In this document: positions 52,243 to 60,597 of the stretch, one piece after another
How positions within the stretch are numbered: position 1 is the stretch's first letter
Layout: each line of letters begins with the position of its first letter
Source: Bacteroidales bacterium
GTDB taxonomy: Bacteria; Bacteroidota; Bacteroidia; Bacteroidales; F082
Reading direction: 5' to 3'
Length of the DNA: 64,000 nucleotides
NCBI GenBank assembly: GCA_900769945.1
Contig: CAAGIO010000017.1
Location: 7,544 to 71,543, forward strand
Notes under the pieces: generated by a model
The model's input: only the letters and a program-made list of their open reading frames with translations
Database searches by the model: none
What the model was told of the DNA's origin: nothing
Made by a program: the position numbers and the translations under genes

Positions 52243-53871
52243 TTATTTTTTAACAACGACTTTCTCTGTCACTATCTCGCCATTGTTTTTCTTCATGTTA
52301 ACGATATAGAGGCCATTCTCGAAAGCCTTTACATCGATAACCTCGTTGCATAAGTCACCTGACTTGGTGTACACCATTTGGCCGAGTGAGTTATAAATGC
52401 TGAGTTCGCAGACGTCGCTGCTGCACACCACGAGTTCAGAAGAAGCTGGGTTAGGATAGATAATGTTGTTTTCCACGCTGTTATTCTCATCGACGCCAAG
52501 TGTCAACACCGAGAACTCCGCTGTATATTTATAGGTGAACGGGTTCTGGGTTCTTGAGAGGGAGACGATGATGGTGCCATCTTCGGCTGTGAGTTTTGCG
52601 AAGCCTGAGCCTGTACCTGTTCCGCTCTGGTTCAAGAAGATAGCCCTATAGCAGCCTGTTGAAGGGATATTAAGGTCGAACTGATAACCGTGGTTACCTT
52701 TATCAAAATGATATTCTTCAACTATGACGTCAGTATCCATGTTCTTTATCACGAGAACCAGATCCTCCGGGTCTTTTGGAGTCTTTATCATAGCTTGGAT
52801 GTCGCCATGGAACTGACCGGCAGGAGTAATATCTTTAGATAGGAAGTTATCGAAAGGATAGGCGTCGTCGTTTCCATTGATCTTCACCACGTTGAAGTTA
52901 ACGACATTTGAGCCTTGGAGGCTGAATTCCGGCATTGAGAACTCGATGGTGTCGCTTGTTGCGGCGCTGCCTGTCCACTGATATGTTGAAAGCACTTCGT
53001 TATTTGCGCCTGTAGCCTCCACATCCAATGATGTCACGTTTTCTGTTCCGAAGGTCTTGATAATAAGTGTTGGTTCGACAAGACCAGAGCAGTTGTTAGT
53101 CACGAGATTGCTGATGCCACGGAGTGCTACATCATAGCTAACTGATTCAGGCTCAAGAGAAAGTTTCACAGCTTGGAAGACTTCCTTTGTTGTGAAGCTC
53201 TGAACCCATGCCACGAGGCACATGTTCTCTTTCGGGAAGCCTGCCATGTCGAACTGTTCGGTTACCGTGATTGACTCGCCTGAGAAAGCTGTACCGTTCT
53301 GTGTTGGGATAAGGTCGCGGGTGACAGCATTAACTTCAGGCATACCCTGCCATGTCCTTTGGATATGCGACTCGGTAAGAGCAATCATAACCTTGAGGTT
53401 TGCAGCGTCACACTGACCAACCTTGTTGACAACGGCTGTGACTTGGCAGACAGAGCCTTCAACGAAGTCGTATGAAAGGTCGATAGTGAATGGGCTTGTA
53501 ACATTGATTCTCTGGTTATAGAAAGCCTTGTATTGCGAATACATGCTTTGAGATGCGTTTCCACCACCCGCCTTTGTAAGAATACCATCAGCCTTTAAGG
53601 TAGGATAACTGCCGATGCCGTAGAAGTTTGCACGAGCGTTTGTCTCGCCTGTATAGAAATCCGGTGTGGAGAATGCGCTTGTGTGAATTGCTACAGGAGC
53701 AATAGCAAGTCCTTCTTCAAGCATTTCAGAGATGCCGTTAGCCGCAGCTGGGCAATAAGGGCAGTTAACGCCAGTAAACACCTCAAAAAGAACACATTCT
53801 CGAGCAACATTTTGTGCCGAAAGAGAGCCAAACAATAAGATGGCAACAACTGAAAATAATAATTTTTTCAT
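52243..53871 (-). CDS. Secreted Omp28-like thioredoxin-fold protein with T9SS sorting domain (copy 2)
   Basis: A 542-residue paralogue of the protein at 44277-45923. After a signal peptide (ending GSLSAQ), the thioredoxin-like region has FTGVNCPYCPAAANG, a CPYC pair in place of CGPC. Mid-protein segments parallel copy 1, including the CYRAIFLNQSGTGTG region. The C-terminus IIYPNPASSELVV, SIYNSLGQMV and NGLYIVNMK is a type A T9SS sorting domain. A full Bacteroidota promoter precedes it. The protein is likely surface-exposed or released; role unknown. Confidence 0.88.
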   Translation of the reverse strand: MKKLLFSVVAILLFGSLSAQNVARECVLFEVFTGVNCPYCPAAANGISEMLEEGLAIAPVAIHTSAFSTPDFYTGETNARANFYGIGSYPTLKADGILTKAGGGNASQSMYSQYKAFYNQRINVTSPFTIDLSYDFVEGSVCQVTAVVNKVGQCDAANLKVMIALTESHIQRTWQGMPEVNAVTRDLIPTQNGTAFSGESITVTEQFDMAGFPKENMCLVAWVQSFTTKEVFQAVKLSLEPESVSYDVALRGISNLVTNNCSGLVEPTLIIKTFGTENVTSLDVEATGANNEVLSTYQWTGSAATSDTIEFSMPEFSLQGSNVVNFNVVKINGNDDAYPFDNFLSKDITPAGQFHGDIQAMIKTPKDPEDLVLVIKNMDTDVIVEEYHFDKGNHGYQFDLNIPSTGCYRAIFLNQSGTGTGSGFAKLTAEDGTIIVSLSRTQNPFTYKYTAEFSVLTLGVDENNSVENNIIYPNPASSELVVCSSDVCELSIYNSLGQMVYTKSGDLCNEVIDVKAFENGLYIVNMKKNNGEIVTEKVVVKK

Positions 53872-53928
53872 TTTTTCAAATGGTTTTTAATGTTATAAAA
53901 TAAGTTAATTTTCTATCATTAGAGTTTG

Positions 53929-53959
53929 CAAAATTAATGTATTTTGCTCATATTTGCAA
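53929..53959 (-). promoter_or_regulatory. Promoter of the Omp28-like copy 2 / mpl operon
   Basis: On the minus strand TTG (53959-53957), a 20-nt spacer and TAATTTTG (53936-53929), a good match to the Bacteroidota promoter. It overlaps the region that must hold the divergent xerD promoter. Confidence 0.6.
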
Positions 53960-53970
53960 TTAATTTTTAT

Positions 53971-54882
53971 ATGAAACTTGACGAGAACATAATTAGGGGT
54001 TTTTCCACTTTTTTGAGGTTGGAGTTATCGCTGTCGGACAACACAGTAGAAGCGTATCGCCATGATATTGAAATGTTTAAACAGCACCTTACTGATTCTT
54101 CAAAGTCAACAAGCATAGAGGACATCGGTCAGGAGGACATTGAAGGATTTCTCTCGGAGTTGTATGATGTGGGGCTTTGCGCCTCGTCGCAGGCGAGGAT
54201 ATTATCTGGACTGAAGAGTTTCTACCGTTTTTTGAACCAAGAGAGGATATGCAGCAACGACCCCACCGCACTCATCAACGCTCCGAGCATCGGCAGGCAC
54301 ATTCCCGACGTTCTCAGCTACGAAGAGATAATGTCGCTGTTAAACAATATCGATTTAAGTCAGACCTTCGGCCACCGCAACAAGGCGATGATAGAGGTGA
54401 TGTACGGATGCGGGCTCCGAGTATCAGAAACAATCTCATTGAATATCAGCGATATATATATCAAAGACGAGTTTATCAGGGTTATTGGCAAAGGTGATAA
54501 GGAGAGGCTTGTCCCCATTGGGAAAAAAACGATAAAGGAGTTGATGAATTATATTGATGGAGAGAGGCTTCATCAAGAGATAAAGCCGAGATATTCCGAC
54601 ATTGTGTTTATTAGCAAGAGGGGCACGGGCTTGACACGGCAGATGGTCTTCCTGATAATCAAGTCGCTTGCTGAAAAGGCGGGGATAAGGAAGACGATAA
54701 GCCCGCACACATTGAGGCACTCCTTCGCCACACATCTTCTTGAGGGCGGCGCCGATTTAAGGGCGGTACAACAGATGTTAGGACACTCAAGCATCGCCAC
54801 CACCGAGATTTACACTCACGTCTCAGATGAATATCTCCGTGAGGTGATATTACAATATCACCCCCGGTACAGACATCACTAA
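53971..54882 (+). CDS. xerD: Site-specific tyrosine recombinase XerD
   Basis: XerD resolves chromosome dimers at dif together with XerC. The 303-residue length and full set of catalytic residues are present: R150 in GCGLRVSE, K174 in IGKGDKERLVP, H246 and R249 in SPHTLRHSFATH, H272 in LGHSSIATT and nucleophile Y281 in TEIYTHV. The N-terminal SAM-like core-binding domain (residues ~5-90) is intact. ATG 53971 is chosen; an in-frame TTG further upstream would lie in the promoter. Nothing suggests a mobile integrase. Confidence 0.92.
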   Translation: MKLDENIIRGFSTFLRLELSLSDNTVEAYRHDIEMFKQHLTDSSKSTSIEDIGQEDIEGFLSELYDVGLCASSQARILSGLKSFYRFLNQERICSNDPTALINAPSIGRHIPDVLSYEEIMSLLNNIDLSQTFGHRNKAMIEVMYGCGLRVSETISLNISDIYIKDEFIRVIGKGDKERLVPIGKKTIKELMNYIDGERLHQEIKPRYSDIVFISKRGTGLTRQMVFLIIKSLAEKAGIRKTISPHTLRHSFATHLLEGGADLRAVQQMLGHSSIATTEIYTHVSDEYLREVILQYHPRYRHH

Positions 54883-54904
54883 TGAAAACAGCCGCGCCAG
54901 GGAG

Positions 54905-55324
54905 TTATCTCTCCCAGAACACCTCAACTAACTGATTATCATCAAAATAGAAATCAATATTCAGTTCATCGTATGAGATACAGTATCCGTCCTCATTATC
55001 TTCTGAATACTCCTCATAGCCGTTCTGCTTCATCAGCTCCACGAGTTCGTCCCTGTTAAGGTCAAAGACCTTTGCCCCGAACAAGACGCTGTTCTCATTC
55101 ATAGTATAAAGGTTTGACAGCTTGGAGACAGAGTCGTTTTCAAAGAAAGCCGAGAATGCATCATCATCATAATCAAGCACTATGACGTGATTGTCGTCGT
55201 CAAACGGAGAATCCACCTCCTCCTGATTTGAAGGCTGCCCTAATGTTCTAACCAAATCATCTATCGACATTCCGAAGAAAAGGTCACCATATCCTTTTAA
55301 TGGTTCTATTGTATAATTTTCCAT
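54905..55324 (-). CDS. Small acidic cytosolic protein, unknown function
   Basis: A 139-residue, strongly acidic protein (clusters such as DSPFDDDNH, DYDDDAF, SEDNEDG). No signal or membrane helix. The opening LKGYGDLFFGMSIDDLVRTLG resembles the 'FG(M)s.eev...lG.P' start seen in several small one-domain families, including some immunity-type proteins, but I cannot assign it. It follows the LolC/E-like permease by 20 nt on the same strand, so the two are probably in one operon. Confidence 0.6.
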   Translation of the reverse strand: MENYTIEPLKGYGDLFFGMSIDDLVRTLGQPSNQEEVDSPFDDDNHVIVLDYDDDAFSAFFENDSVSKLSNLYTMNENSVLFGAKVFDLNRDELVELMKQNGYEEYSEDNEDGYCISYDELNIDFYFDDNQLVEVFWER

Positions 55325-55344
55325 AATGTAAAAATATTTTAATG

Positions 55345-56571
55345 TTATTCAAATCTTATTGATTTAGAAGGATTTATACTATTTATCATCATTGTCGGCA
55401 CAATAAGCATCACTATCCAGAGCAGCATGGTGCCGCCGTTAAGCAGAATAATATACCAGACATTCAGTTCGATAGGCACCGATGAGAGGTAGTACGACTC
55501 CGGCGAAAGGGTGATGATATCCGTATATTTTTGAATGAGGCTTAGTCCGACACCAAGCACATTCCCTATCAGCATTCCAAGAAGAAGGATATTAAGAGAG
55601 CGTTTCAAGAAGATGCTCCTAACAAGCCCGTTACTTGCACCCAAAGCCTTAAGAAGTCCTATAGCAGAAGTCTTTTCTAATATGATAATCAACAACATGC
55701 TAATAATCGTGATACCGGCCACAAGCACCATCAAGGCGATGATTATCACAACATTCATATCCTGAAGCTGAAGCCAGTCAAAGATTTGGGGGTAGCTTTC
55801 CATAGCAGTATATGATATAAGGTGAGTTGGGATGCTGAAATAAATCTCCCTGTTGCAACTTGAGATATAGTCCACATCATCATCGTCTATCCACACCTCA
55901 AGATGGCCCACCTCATTGTTCTCCCAACCGTTTAGTTTCCTAATCTGGTTCAGGTCGCAGTAGATAAAACGCTCGTCACAGTCAGAGAGTCCGGAGTCAT
56001 AGACACCTTTGACCTCGAATTTCCTGCCCCTCGCCTTCATCTCGTTGTCAACGAACCAAATCCTTACCGGGTCACCCACTCCAATCATCATCTTATCAGC
56101 GATAGTTTTTGAAATAACGATGTCGTTAGAGCGTTGGTTCTCTTCATATTGAGGCACTTCACCACTGACGAGGCAGGAAGAGAGATAATCCCAGCAGTAA
56201 TCATAATCAACGCCTCTAAGCACCACTGCATGAATCTCGTCATCGGTCTTTAATATTCCGGCCTTATTTGCCGATTTCTGCACCGACTTGACGAAAGGCT
56301 TGTCCAACCTCGAGGCGAGAACGCTGTCGTAAACGAAAGGCTTCTCCTCCACCGACTCGTTCTGGTTCAACGCCTGAATCTGTATTGGGGAGACGAAGCC
56401 GACAACTTTTTCCTTTATCTGGTTCTTAAATCCAACCACTACTGCGATGGAAATCAGCATCACAGCGACACCGAGGGCCACGCTGACAACAGCAATACGC
56501 ATCACTGTCGAAGAGAGGTTATCCTTCGACAAGGAAAAAATTCTTTTTGATATGAATGATGACGCGTTCAT
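55345..56571 (-). CDS. ABC transporter permease, LolC/LolE-FtsX family
   Basis: A 408-residue permease with one N-terminal helix (VSVALGVAVMLISIAVVVGF), a large periplasmic domain (~residues 50-265) and three C-terminal helices (including ITIISMLLIIILEKTSAIGLLKALG, quoted by part KTSAIGLLKALGAS). KTSAIGLLKALGAS is the FtsX-domain coupling helix. The architecture matches LolC/LolE, which extracts lipoproteins from the inner membrane with LolD. No LolD-type ATPase is adjacent. Lipoprotein export is the best inference. Confidence 0.85.
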   Translation of the reverse strand: MNASSFISKRIFSLSKDNLSSTVMRIAVVSVALGVAVMLISIAVVVGFKNQIKEKVVGFVSPIQIQALNQNESVEEKPFVYDSVLASRLDKPFVKSVQKSANKAGILKTDDEIHAVVLRGVDYDYCWDYLSSCLVSGEVPQYEENQRSNDIVISKTIADKMMIGVGDPVRIWFVDNEMKARGRKFEVKGVYDSGLSDCDERFIYCDLNQIRKLNGWENNEVGHLEVWIDDDDVDYISSCNREIYFSIPTHLISYTAMESYPQIFDWLQLQDMNVVIIIALMVLVAGITIISMLLIIILEKTSAIGLLKALGASNGLVRSIFLKRSLNILLLGMLIGNVLGVGLSLIQKYTDIITLSPESYYLSSVPIELNVWYIILLNGGTMLLWIVMLIVPTMMINSINPSKSIRFE

Positions 56572-56609
56572 TTTTTTGTTATAATTGCAAAAATAAAGAA
56601 TTTATATAT

Positions 56610-57800
56610 ATGACACGATTTTTTTTATCCTTATTTACACTTTTGGGTATTATACCATTAGTAATCAATGCTCAACAGAATAAAACTTTATTATTGATTG
56701 ATGCTGAGGAGTCCATTGTTGGGGCATCGAGGACGGAGGAATATATCGGGATGATAAGCGGGAAGAGAGTTGGTGTCATTGGAAATCAGACAAGTATCTT
56801 CCACGGCGTGCATCTTGTTGACACCTTATTAAATAGGGGCATTGACATAGAGTGCATCTTCACGCCAGAGCACGGGTTCAGGGGCGATGCCGATGAGGGT
56901 GCGAGTGTGGCATCTGGCTACGATGAGAAGACCGGCATACGTATCGTTTCGCTTTACGGGAAGAACAAGAAGCCGACGTGCGAACAACTCGAAAACATTG
57001 ATGTTCTGTTATTTGACCTTCAAGATGTGGGTACGCGTTTTTACACATACATCTCCACTATGACATACGTTATGGAGGCTGCGGCGGAAAACGGCATACC
57101 ACTCATTGTATTAGACCGTCCCAACCCGAACGGATTCTATGTTGACGGTCCTGTTCTTGAGCCATGCAACTCTTCTTTTGTGGGAATGCACAGGGTACCA
57201 ATCGTTTATGGGCTCACCATAGGGGAATACGCCGCCATGGTGAACGGAGAAAAGTGGCTGAAAGACAGCGTTATTTGCGACCTAACCGTCATCACCATGG
57301 GCAATTACATCAGAGATGCCATCTACCGTCTTCCCGTCAAGCCCTCCCCTAACCTTCCGAATTGGGAGTCAGTATATCTCTACCCTTCACTATGTCTTTT
57401 CGAGGGCACCGATGTGAGCGTTGGACGTGGCACCCCGACACCGTTCCAAGTGTATGGGCACCCCGACATGTCGGACGACTTTGTGTTCACGCCTGAGACG
57501 GCTGAAGGGCGCCGACCACCTTTATATTCCGGGAAAAAGTGTCATGGGAAACAGCTGACAGAGTATGCGCACAACTTCCGGGACAACGAGCCGCAGATAC
57601 AGCTGTCATGGATTATCGATGCGAGGAAGCAGCTCGCTGACGACGAGAAGTTCTTTAACAACTACTTCATCAAGTTAGCCGGGACATCCGACCTGCAGGA
57701 GAAAATCAATTCCGGAATGTCAGAGGACGAGATACGTTCGTCATGGCGTTCCGGAATCGAAGAGTATTTAGTTATCAGAGCGAAATATCTGCTATATTAG
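56610..57800 (+). CDS. Exo-beta-N-acetylmuramidase NamZ-like (DUF1343, GH171)
   Basis: A 396-residue exported enzyme of the family whose founding member, NamZ, releases terminal N-acetylmuramic acid from peptidoglycan fragments. A signal peptide (TRFFLSLFTLLGIIPLVINAQ) is followed by GVIGNQTSIFHG, FTPEHGFRGDADEG, DLQDVGTRFYTYISTM and LDRPNPNGFYVDGP, the conserved family segments. FEGTDVSVGRGTPTPFQ is further C-terminal. With Mpl and a FemAB-type enzyme it adds to cell-wall metabolism in the window. It overlaps the convergent aminotransferase gene by the stop codons. Confidence 0.9.
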   Translation: MTRFFLSLFTLLGIIPLVINAQQNKTLLLIDAEESIVGASRTEEYIGMISGKRVGVIGNQTSIFHGVHLVDTLLNRGIDIECIFTPEHGFRGDADEGASVASGYDEKTGIRIVSLYGKNKKPTCEQLENIDVLLFDLQDVGTRFYTYISTMTYVMEAAAENGIPLIVLDRPNPNGFYVDGPVLEPCNSSFVGMHRVPIVYGLTIGEYAAMVNGEKWLKDSVICDLTVITMGNYIRDAIYRLPVKPSPNLPNWESVYLYPSLCLFEGTDVSVGRGTPTPFQVYGHPDMSDDFVFTPETAEGRRPPLYSGKKCHGKQLTEYAHNFRDNEPQIQLSWIIDARKQLADDEKFFNNYFIKLAGTSDLQEKINSGMSEDEIRSSWRSGIEEYLVIRAKYLLY

Positions 57801-58993
57801 CATCTGCCCGGATAGACTTCCAAAGCCTTTCCTAAGATAAACATTGCGTCTCTCAGGTCGTCGCAGTTGAGGCAGTAGCTTATTCTAACCTCTTGTGTAC
57901 CAAGTCCCGGTGTAGAATAGAAGCCGCTTGCTGGAGCCATCATCACGGTCTTACCCTCATAGTTGAAGTCGGTAAGCATCCATTTGCAGAAGTTCTCTGA
58001 GTTATCTATCGGGAGGTGGGCAATGATATAGAATGCACCTTTAGGTGTTGGGCAGAATGCGCCCGGAATCTTATTGATGCCTTCGACACAGACGTCGCGT
58101 CGTGAGACGTATTCTTTGACAATGCCGTCGAAGTATGATGCCGGAGTGTCGAGAGCGGCCTCAGCAGCCACCTGTCCGTATGATGGTGGAGACAGACGTG
58201 CCTGTGCGAACTTCATTGCAGTAGAGATGACCTCTTTGTTCTTTGAGATGAGTCGGCCGATACGGATACCGCAGGCGCTGAATCTCTTTGACTCTGAATC
58301 AATAAGAATCACATTATCCTCAACACCCTTCAATGACATTGCTGAAACATGTTTCGAGCCATCGTAACAAAACTCACGATACACCTCGTCAGTGATAAGA
58401 TAAAGGTCGTGTTTCAGTACAATCTGGCGCAACGACTCCATCTCTTCTTCCGAGTATAGGTAGCCTGTTGGGTTGTTAGGGTTGCAGATAAGGATAGCCT
58501 TGGTATGTTCTGTGATAGCCTTCTCGAACTCGCTCATTGGAGGGAGAGCGAAACCATTGCTTATCTCAGAGAAGATAGGCTTGACATTGATACCTGCAGC
58601 TTTAGCAAAACCATTGTAGTTAGCATAGAAAGGCTCCGGGATAATCACCTCGTCGTCTTGGTCCATGATGGTCTGGAATGCGATTTGAAGGGCTTCAGAG
58701 CCGCCGGTCGTAACGATGATATCCTCAGGGACAAGCTCAATGCCGAGGTTGCCGTAATACTTGCACAGCTTCTCGCGATATGACAAGTTTCCAGCTGAGT
58801 TTGAATACTTGATTACTTTCTCATCATATTTCTTCACGGCATCGAGTGCGAAAGTAGTTGTCTCGATATCCGGCTGACCGATATTCAAATGATACACATG
58901 AATACCTCTTTTTTTAGCATCATCTGAGAATGGGACAAGTTTCCTGATTGGAGAGGCTGGCATCGCCTGTCCTTTTTTAGAAATGTTAGGCAT
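57797..58993 (-). CDS. PLP-dependent class I aminotransferase
   Basis: A 398-residue fold type I aminotransferase. YHLNIGQPDIETTT is the N-terminal signature; ICNPNNPTGYLYS and ITDEVYREFCYDG bind the PLP ring and phosphate; the PLP lysine lies in IDSESKRFSACGIRIG. The C-terminal substrate Arg is probably in QEVRISYCLN. The set resembles AspC-like aspartate or broad-range aminotransferases; amino-acid specificity cannot be read. Convergent with the NamZ-like gene. Confidence 0.9.
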   Translation of the reverse strand: MPNISKKGQAMPASPIRKLVPFSDDAKKRGIHVYHLNIGQPDIETTTFALDAVKKYDEKVIKYSNSAGNLSYREKLCKYYGNLGIELVPEDIIVTTGGSEALQIAFQTIMDQDDEVIIPEPFYANYNGFAKAAGINVKPIFSEISNGFALPPMSEFEKAITEHTKAILICNPNNPTGYLYSEEEMESLRQIVLKHDLYLITDEVYREFCYDGSKHVSAMSLKGVEDNVILIDSESKRFSACGIRIGRLISKNKEVISTAMKFAQARLSPPSYGQVAAEAALDTPASYFDGIVKEYVSRRDVCVEGINKIPGAFCPTPKGAFYIIAHLPIDNSENFCKWMLTDFNYEGKTVMMAPASGFYSTPGLGTQEVRISYCLNCDDLRDAMFILGKALEVYPGRC

Positions 58994-59020
58994 AATAATG
59001 ATTGTTTAATACCTTGTTTA

Positions 59021-59485
59021 TTATTGATTTTTATTAAATGGACTACCAAAACCCTCCTCTTTAAACGGTGTCACCTCGGTAGGCTGCTGGAGGATAGCTC
59101 CCTTGATATGGAGTTTCACTTCTTTGTTTTTCAACGCATTAGAGAAAATGGTAACATACTTGTTAAAACTCCCCGGTCTGTCGGTGTTCTTATATGTCAC
59201 CCTGATACAGTCAGACTGCCCCGGCAGGATAGGCTGTTTCGGCCATTCAGGGACAGTGCAGCCACACGACGACTTAGGCTGTGAAAGAATCAATGGCTCG
59301 TTGCCTGTATTGACAAACACGAACTCAAATGTGGCACTACCCTTGTACTGAACATTTCCGAAATCATGATGCGTATCCTTAAAAGTGATTTCAGGTCCGT
59401 TCTGTTTCTCTCCCGACTCTGACTGTGCAAATGTCATAGAACACATTAAAAACAATGCGCTGATTAATACAAATAACTTCTTCAT
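59021..59485 (-). CDS. Exported DUF1573 protein
   Basis: A 154-residue secreted protein with a signal peptide (MKKLFVLISALFLMCSMTFAQ) and one DUF1573 domain, an Ig-like fold common in Bacteroidota. Conserved parts are DFGNVQYKGSATFEFVFVN, SSCGCTVPEWP (CGC motif) and YKNTDRPGSFNKYVTIFSN. Its function is not established. A minus-strand -7-like box TACTTTTG lies at 59524-59517. Confidence 0.85.
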   Translation of the reverse strand: MKKLFVLISALFLMCSMTFAQSESGEKQNGPEITFKDTHHDFGNVQYKGSATFEFVFVNTGNEPLILSQPKSSCGCTVPEWPKQPILPGQSDCIRVTYKNTDRPGSFNKYVTIFSNALKNKEVKLHIKGAILQQPTEVTPFKEEGFGSPFNKNQ

Positions 59486-59582
59486 CTTTTATTTTTTATC
59501 TATAATTTTCAAATCACAAAAGTAATAATATTTCTGATATGGCGATTTGAATTTTTTCCTAAAAAAATTTTTAAAAAAAATG

Positions 59583-59612
59583 TTGGATGTATTAAAAAAA
59601 GCAGTACTTTTG
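59583..59612 (+). promoter_or_regulatory. Promoter of the tRNA gene
   Basis: TTG (59583-59585), a 19-nt spacer and TACTTTTG (59605-59612). Both halves match the Bacteroidota promoter, 12 nt before the tRNA 5' end. Confidence 0.75.
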
Positions 59613-59624
59613 CACTCGGAAAAC

Positions 59625-59698
59625 GGCGAGGTAGCTCAGTTGGTTAGAGCGTCGGATTCATAACCCGGAGGTCATGAGTTCAATTCTCATCCTCGCTA
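59625..59698 (+). tRNA. tRNA-Met (anticodon CAT), elongator type
   Basis: The acceptor stem GGCGAGG pairs with CCTCGCT (first pair G-U). The D-arm GTAGCTCAGTTGGTTAGAGC is canonical, the anticodon loop TTCATAA holds CAT, and the T-arm ATGAGTTCAATTCTCAT is canonical. The 3-G initiator signature in the anticodon stem is absent, so it is not the initiator. An Ile2 tRNA with modified CAT cannot be excluded. CCA is not encoded, which fits the CCA-adding enzyme at 674. The last anticodon-stem pair is A-C. Confidence 0.9.
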
Positions 59699-59717
59699 CA
59701 AATCAAACAAATTGAAC

Positions 59718-59750
59718 ATCAGGAGGTTAAAAGCCTCCTGATTTCTTTTT
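59718..59750 (+). terminator. Rho-independent terminator after the tRNA
   Basis: ATCAGGAGG (59718-59726), 7-nt loop, CCTCCTGAT (59734-59742), then TTCTTTTT. Confidence 0.92.
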
Positions 59751-60201
59751 ATGTGAGAAAATGTCACCCAGCATTTACAAACAGCCTTGAAGATAAAGCA
59801 ACACACAATCCTCCTAACCCACAAATTATCAACATGTTATCATAATAACACCATCTCATCAATTAGATTACACCGATGATAATGGTTGTGAACAGCGAGG
59901 TCTTTATTAAATGCAAATGTGAAATGACAAGTGAGATTTCATTGCCGAAGAAGTCGTGATTCTCCCCTACACCATCACATAGATTTTGTCAAACATTATT
60001 CATCTCGGTTTCTTGAAAAAAAAGAAATAGGCATTTCCACTTCTGTTTTTAGTGACATGGTAGGTAAAAAAATTACGGGAAGAAGCATCTTTCGAGAGCA
60101 AATAATGGCAATTCCAGTACAAAGGTAACTGAAGAACATGTAGGAGTAAACGGATATGCTCCGGAAAATGTACTTGACGCAGAGGGTGTAATTGCCGAGT
60201 A
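59751..60201. other. Island edge: non-coding or decayed sequence
   Basis: About 450 nt between the tRNA terminator and the EVE-like gene. Short protein-like reading segments appear in more than one frame (for example plus-strand GVNGYAPENVLDAEGVIAEY near 60144-60203), but all are broken by stops and I cannot name them. This looks like remnants of older genes. Confidence 0.4.
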
Positions 60202-60558
60202 TCATGGACTTGGGGAAAGAATAGAGTTTCCACCCTTGAATCCGAATTTTTCTAGAATAGGCTCAAGTAACAGATTACCACCATACTCATTGCCTATCAA
60301 TTCCAAACGATATGTTGTGTCATTCGGAGCATCACCATTCCAATAATTTCCATCTTCTCTTGGAACGTTAACCTTTGTTACTCTTAACTTTAATCTGACA
60401 GACCTATCATCATTCATGAACAGATAAACAATATCGCCTTCTGCAAATTTTGATTTGATATTTGTCGTCCAACTCACAAAGCCTAATTCCTTTAAAGCCT
60501 TACGATGATTACAAATAGTTTCATTGGCAAATGCTAGCCAAGTACTGTTGGTTGTCAT
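60202..60558 (-). CDS. Small EVE/PUA-like domain protein
   Basis: A 118-residue soluble protein. TWLAFANETICNH, FAEGDIVYLFMNDDRSVRLKLRV and TYRLELIG follow the strand pattern of EVE/PUA-like domains, which often bind modified bases in defence proteins. The C-terminus NSILSPSP stops abruptly, so it may be the N-terminal part of a once longer protein whose remainder has decayed at 59751-60201. It is downstream of two broken genes and the JetC/JetD pair on the same strand. Family assignment is tentative. Confidence 0.45.
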   Translation of the reverse strand: MTTNSTWLAFANETICNHRKALKELGFVSWTTNIKSKFAEGDIVYLFMNDDRSVRLKLRVTKVNVPREDGNYWNGDAPNDTTYRLELIGNEYGGNLLLEPILEKFGFKGGNSILSPSP

Positions 60559-60597
60559 ATTATTCTGTAATTATGTTCCTCAAAATGTTGTTCCTTG

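Noticed and set aside
53971..54882. Phage or mobile-element integrase
   Set aside because: Length, full XerD motifs and core-gene neighbours fit the chromosomal XerD; no attachment repeats nearby.
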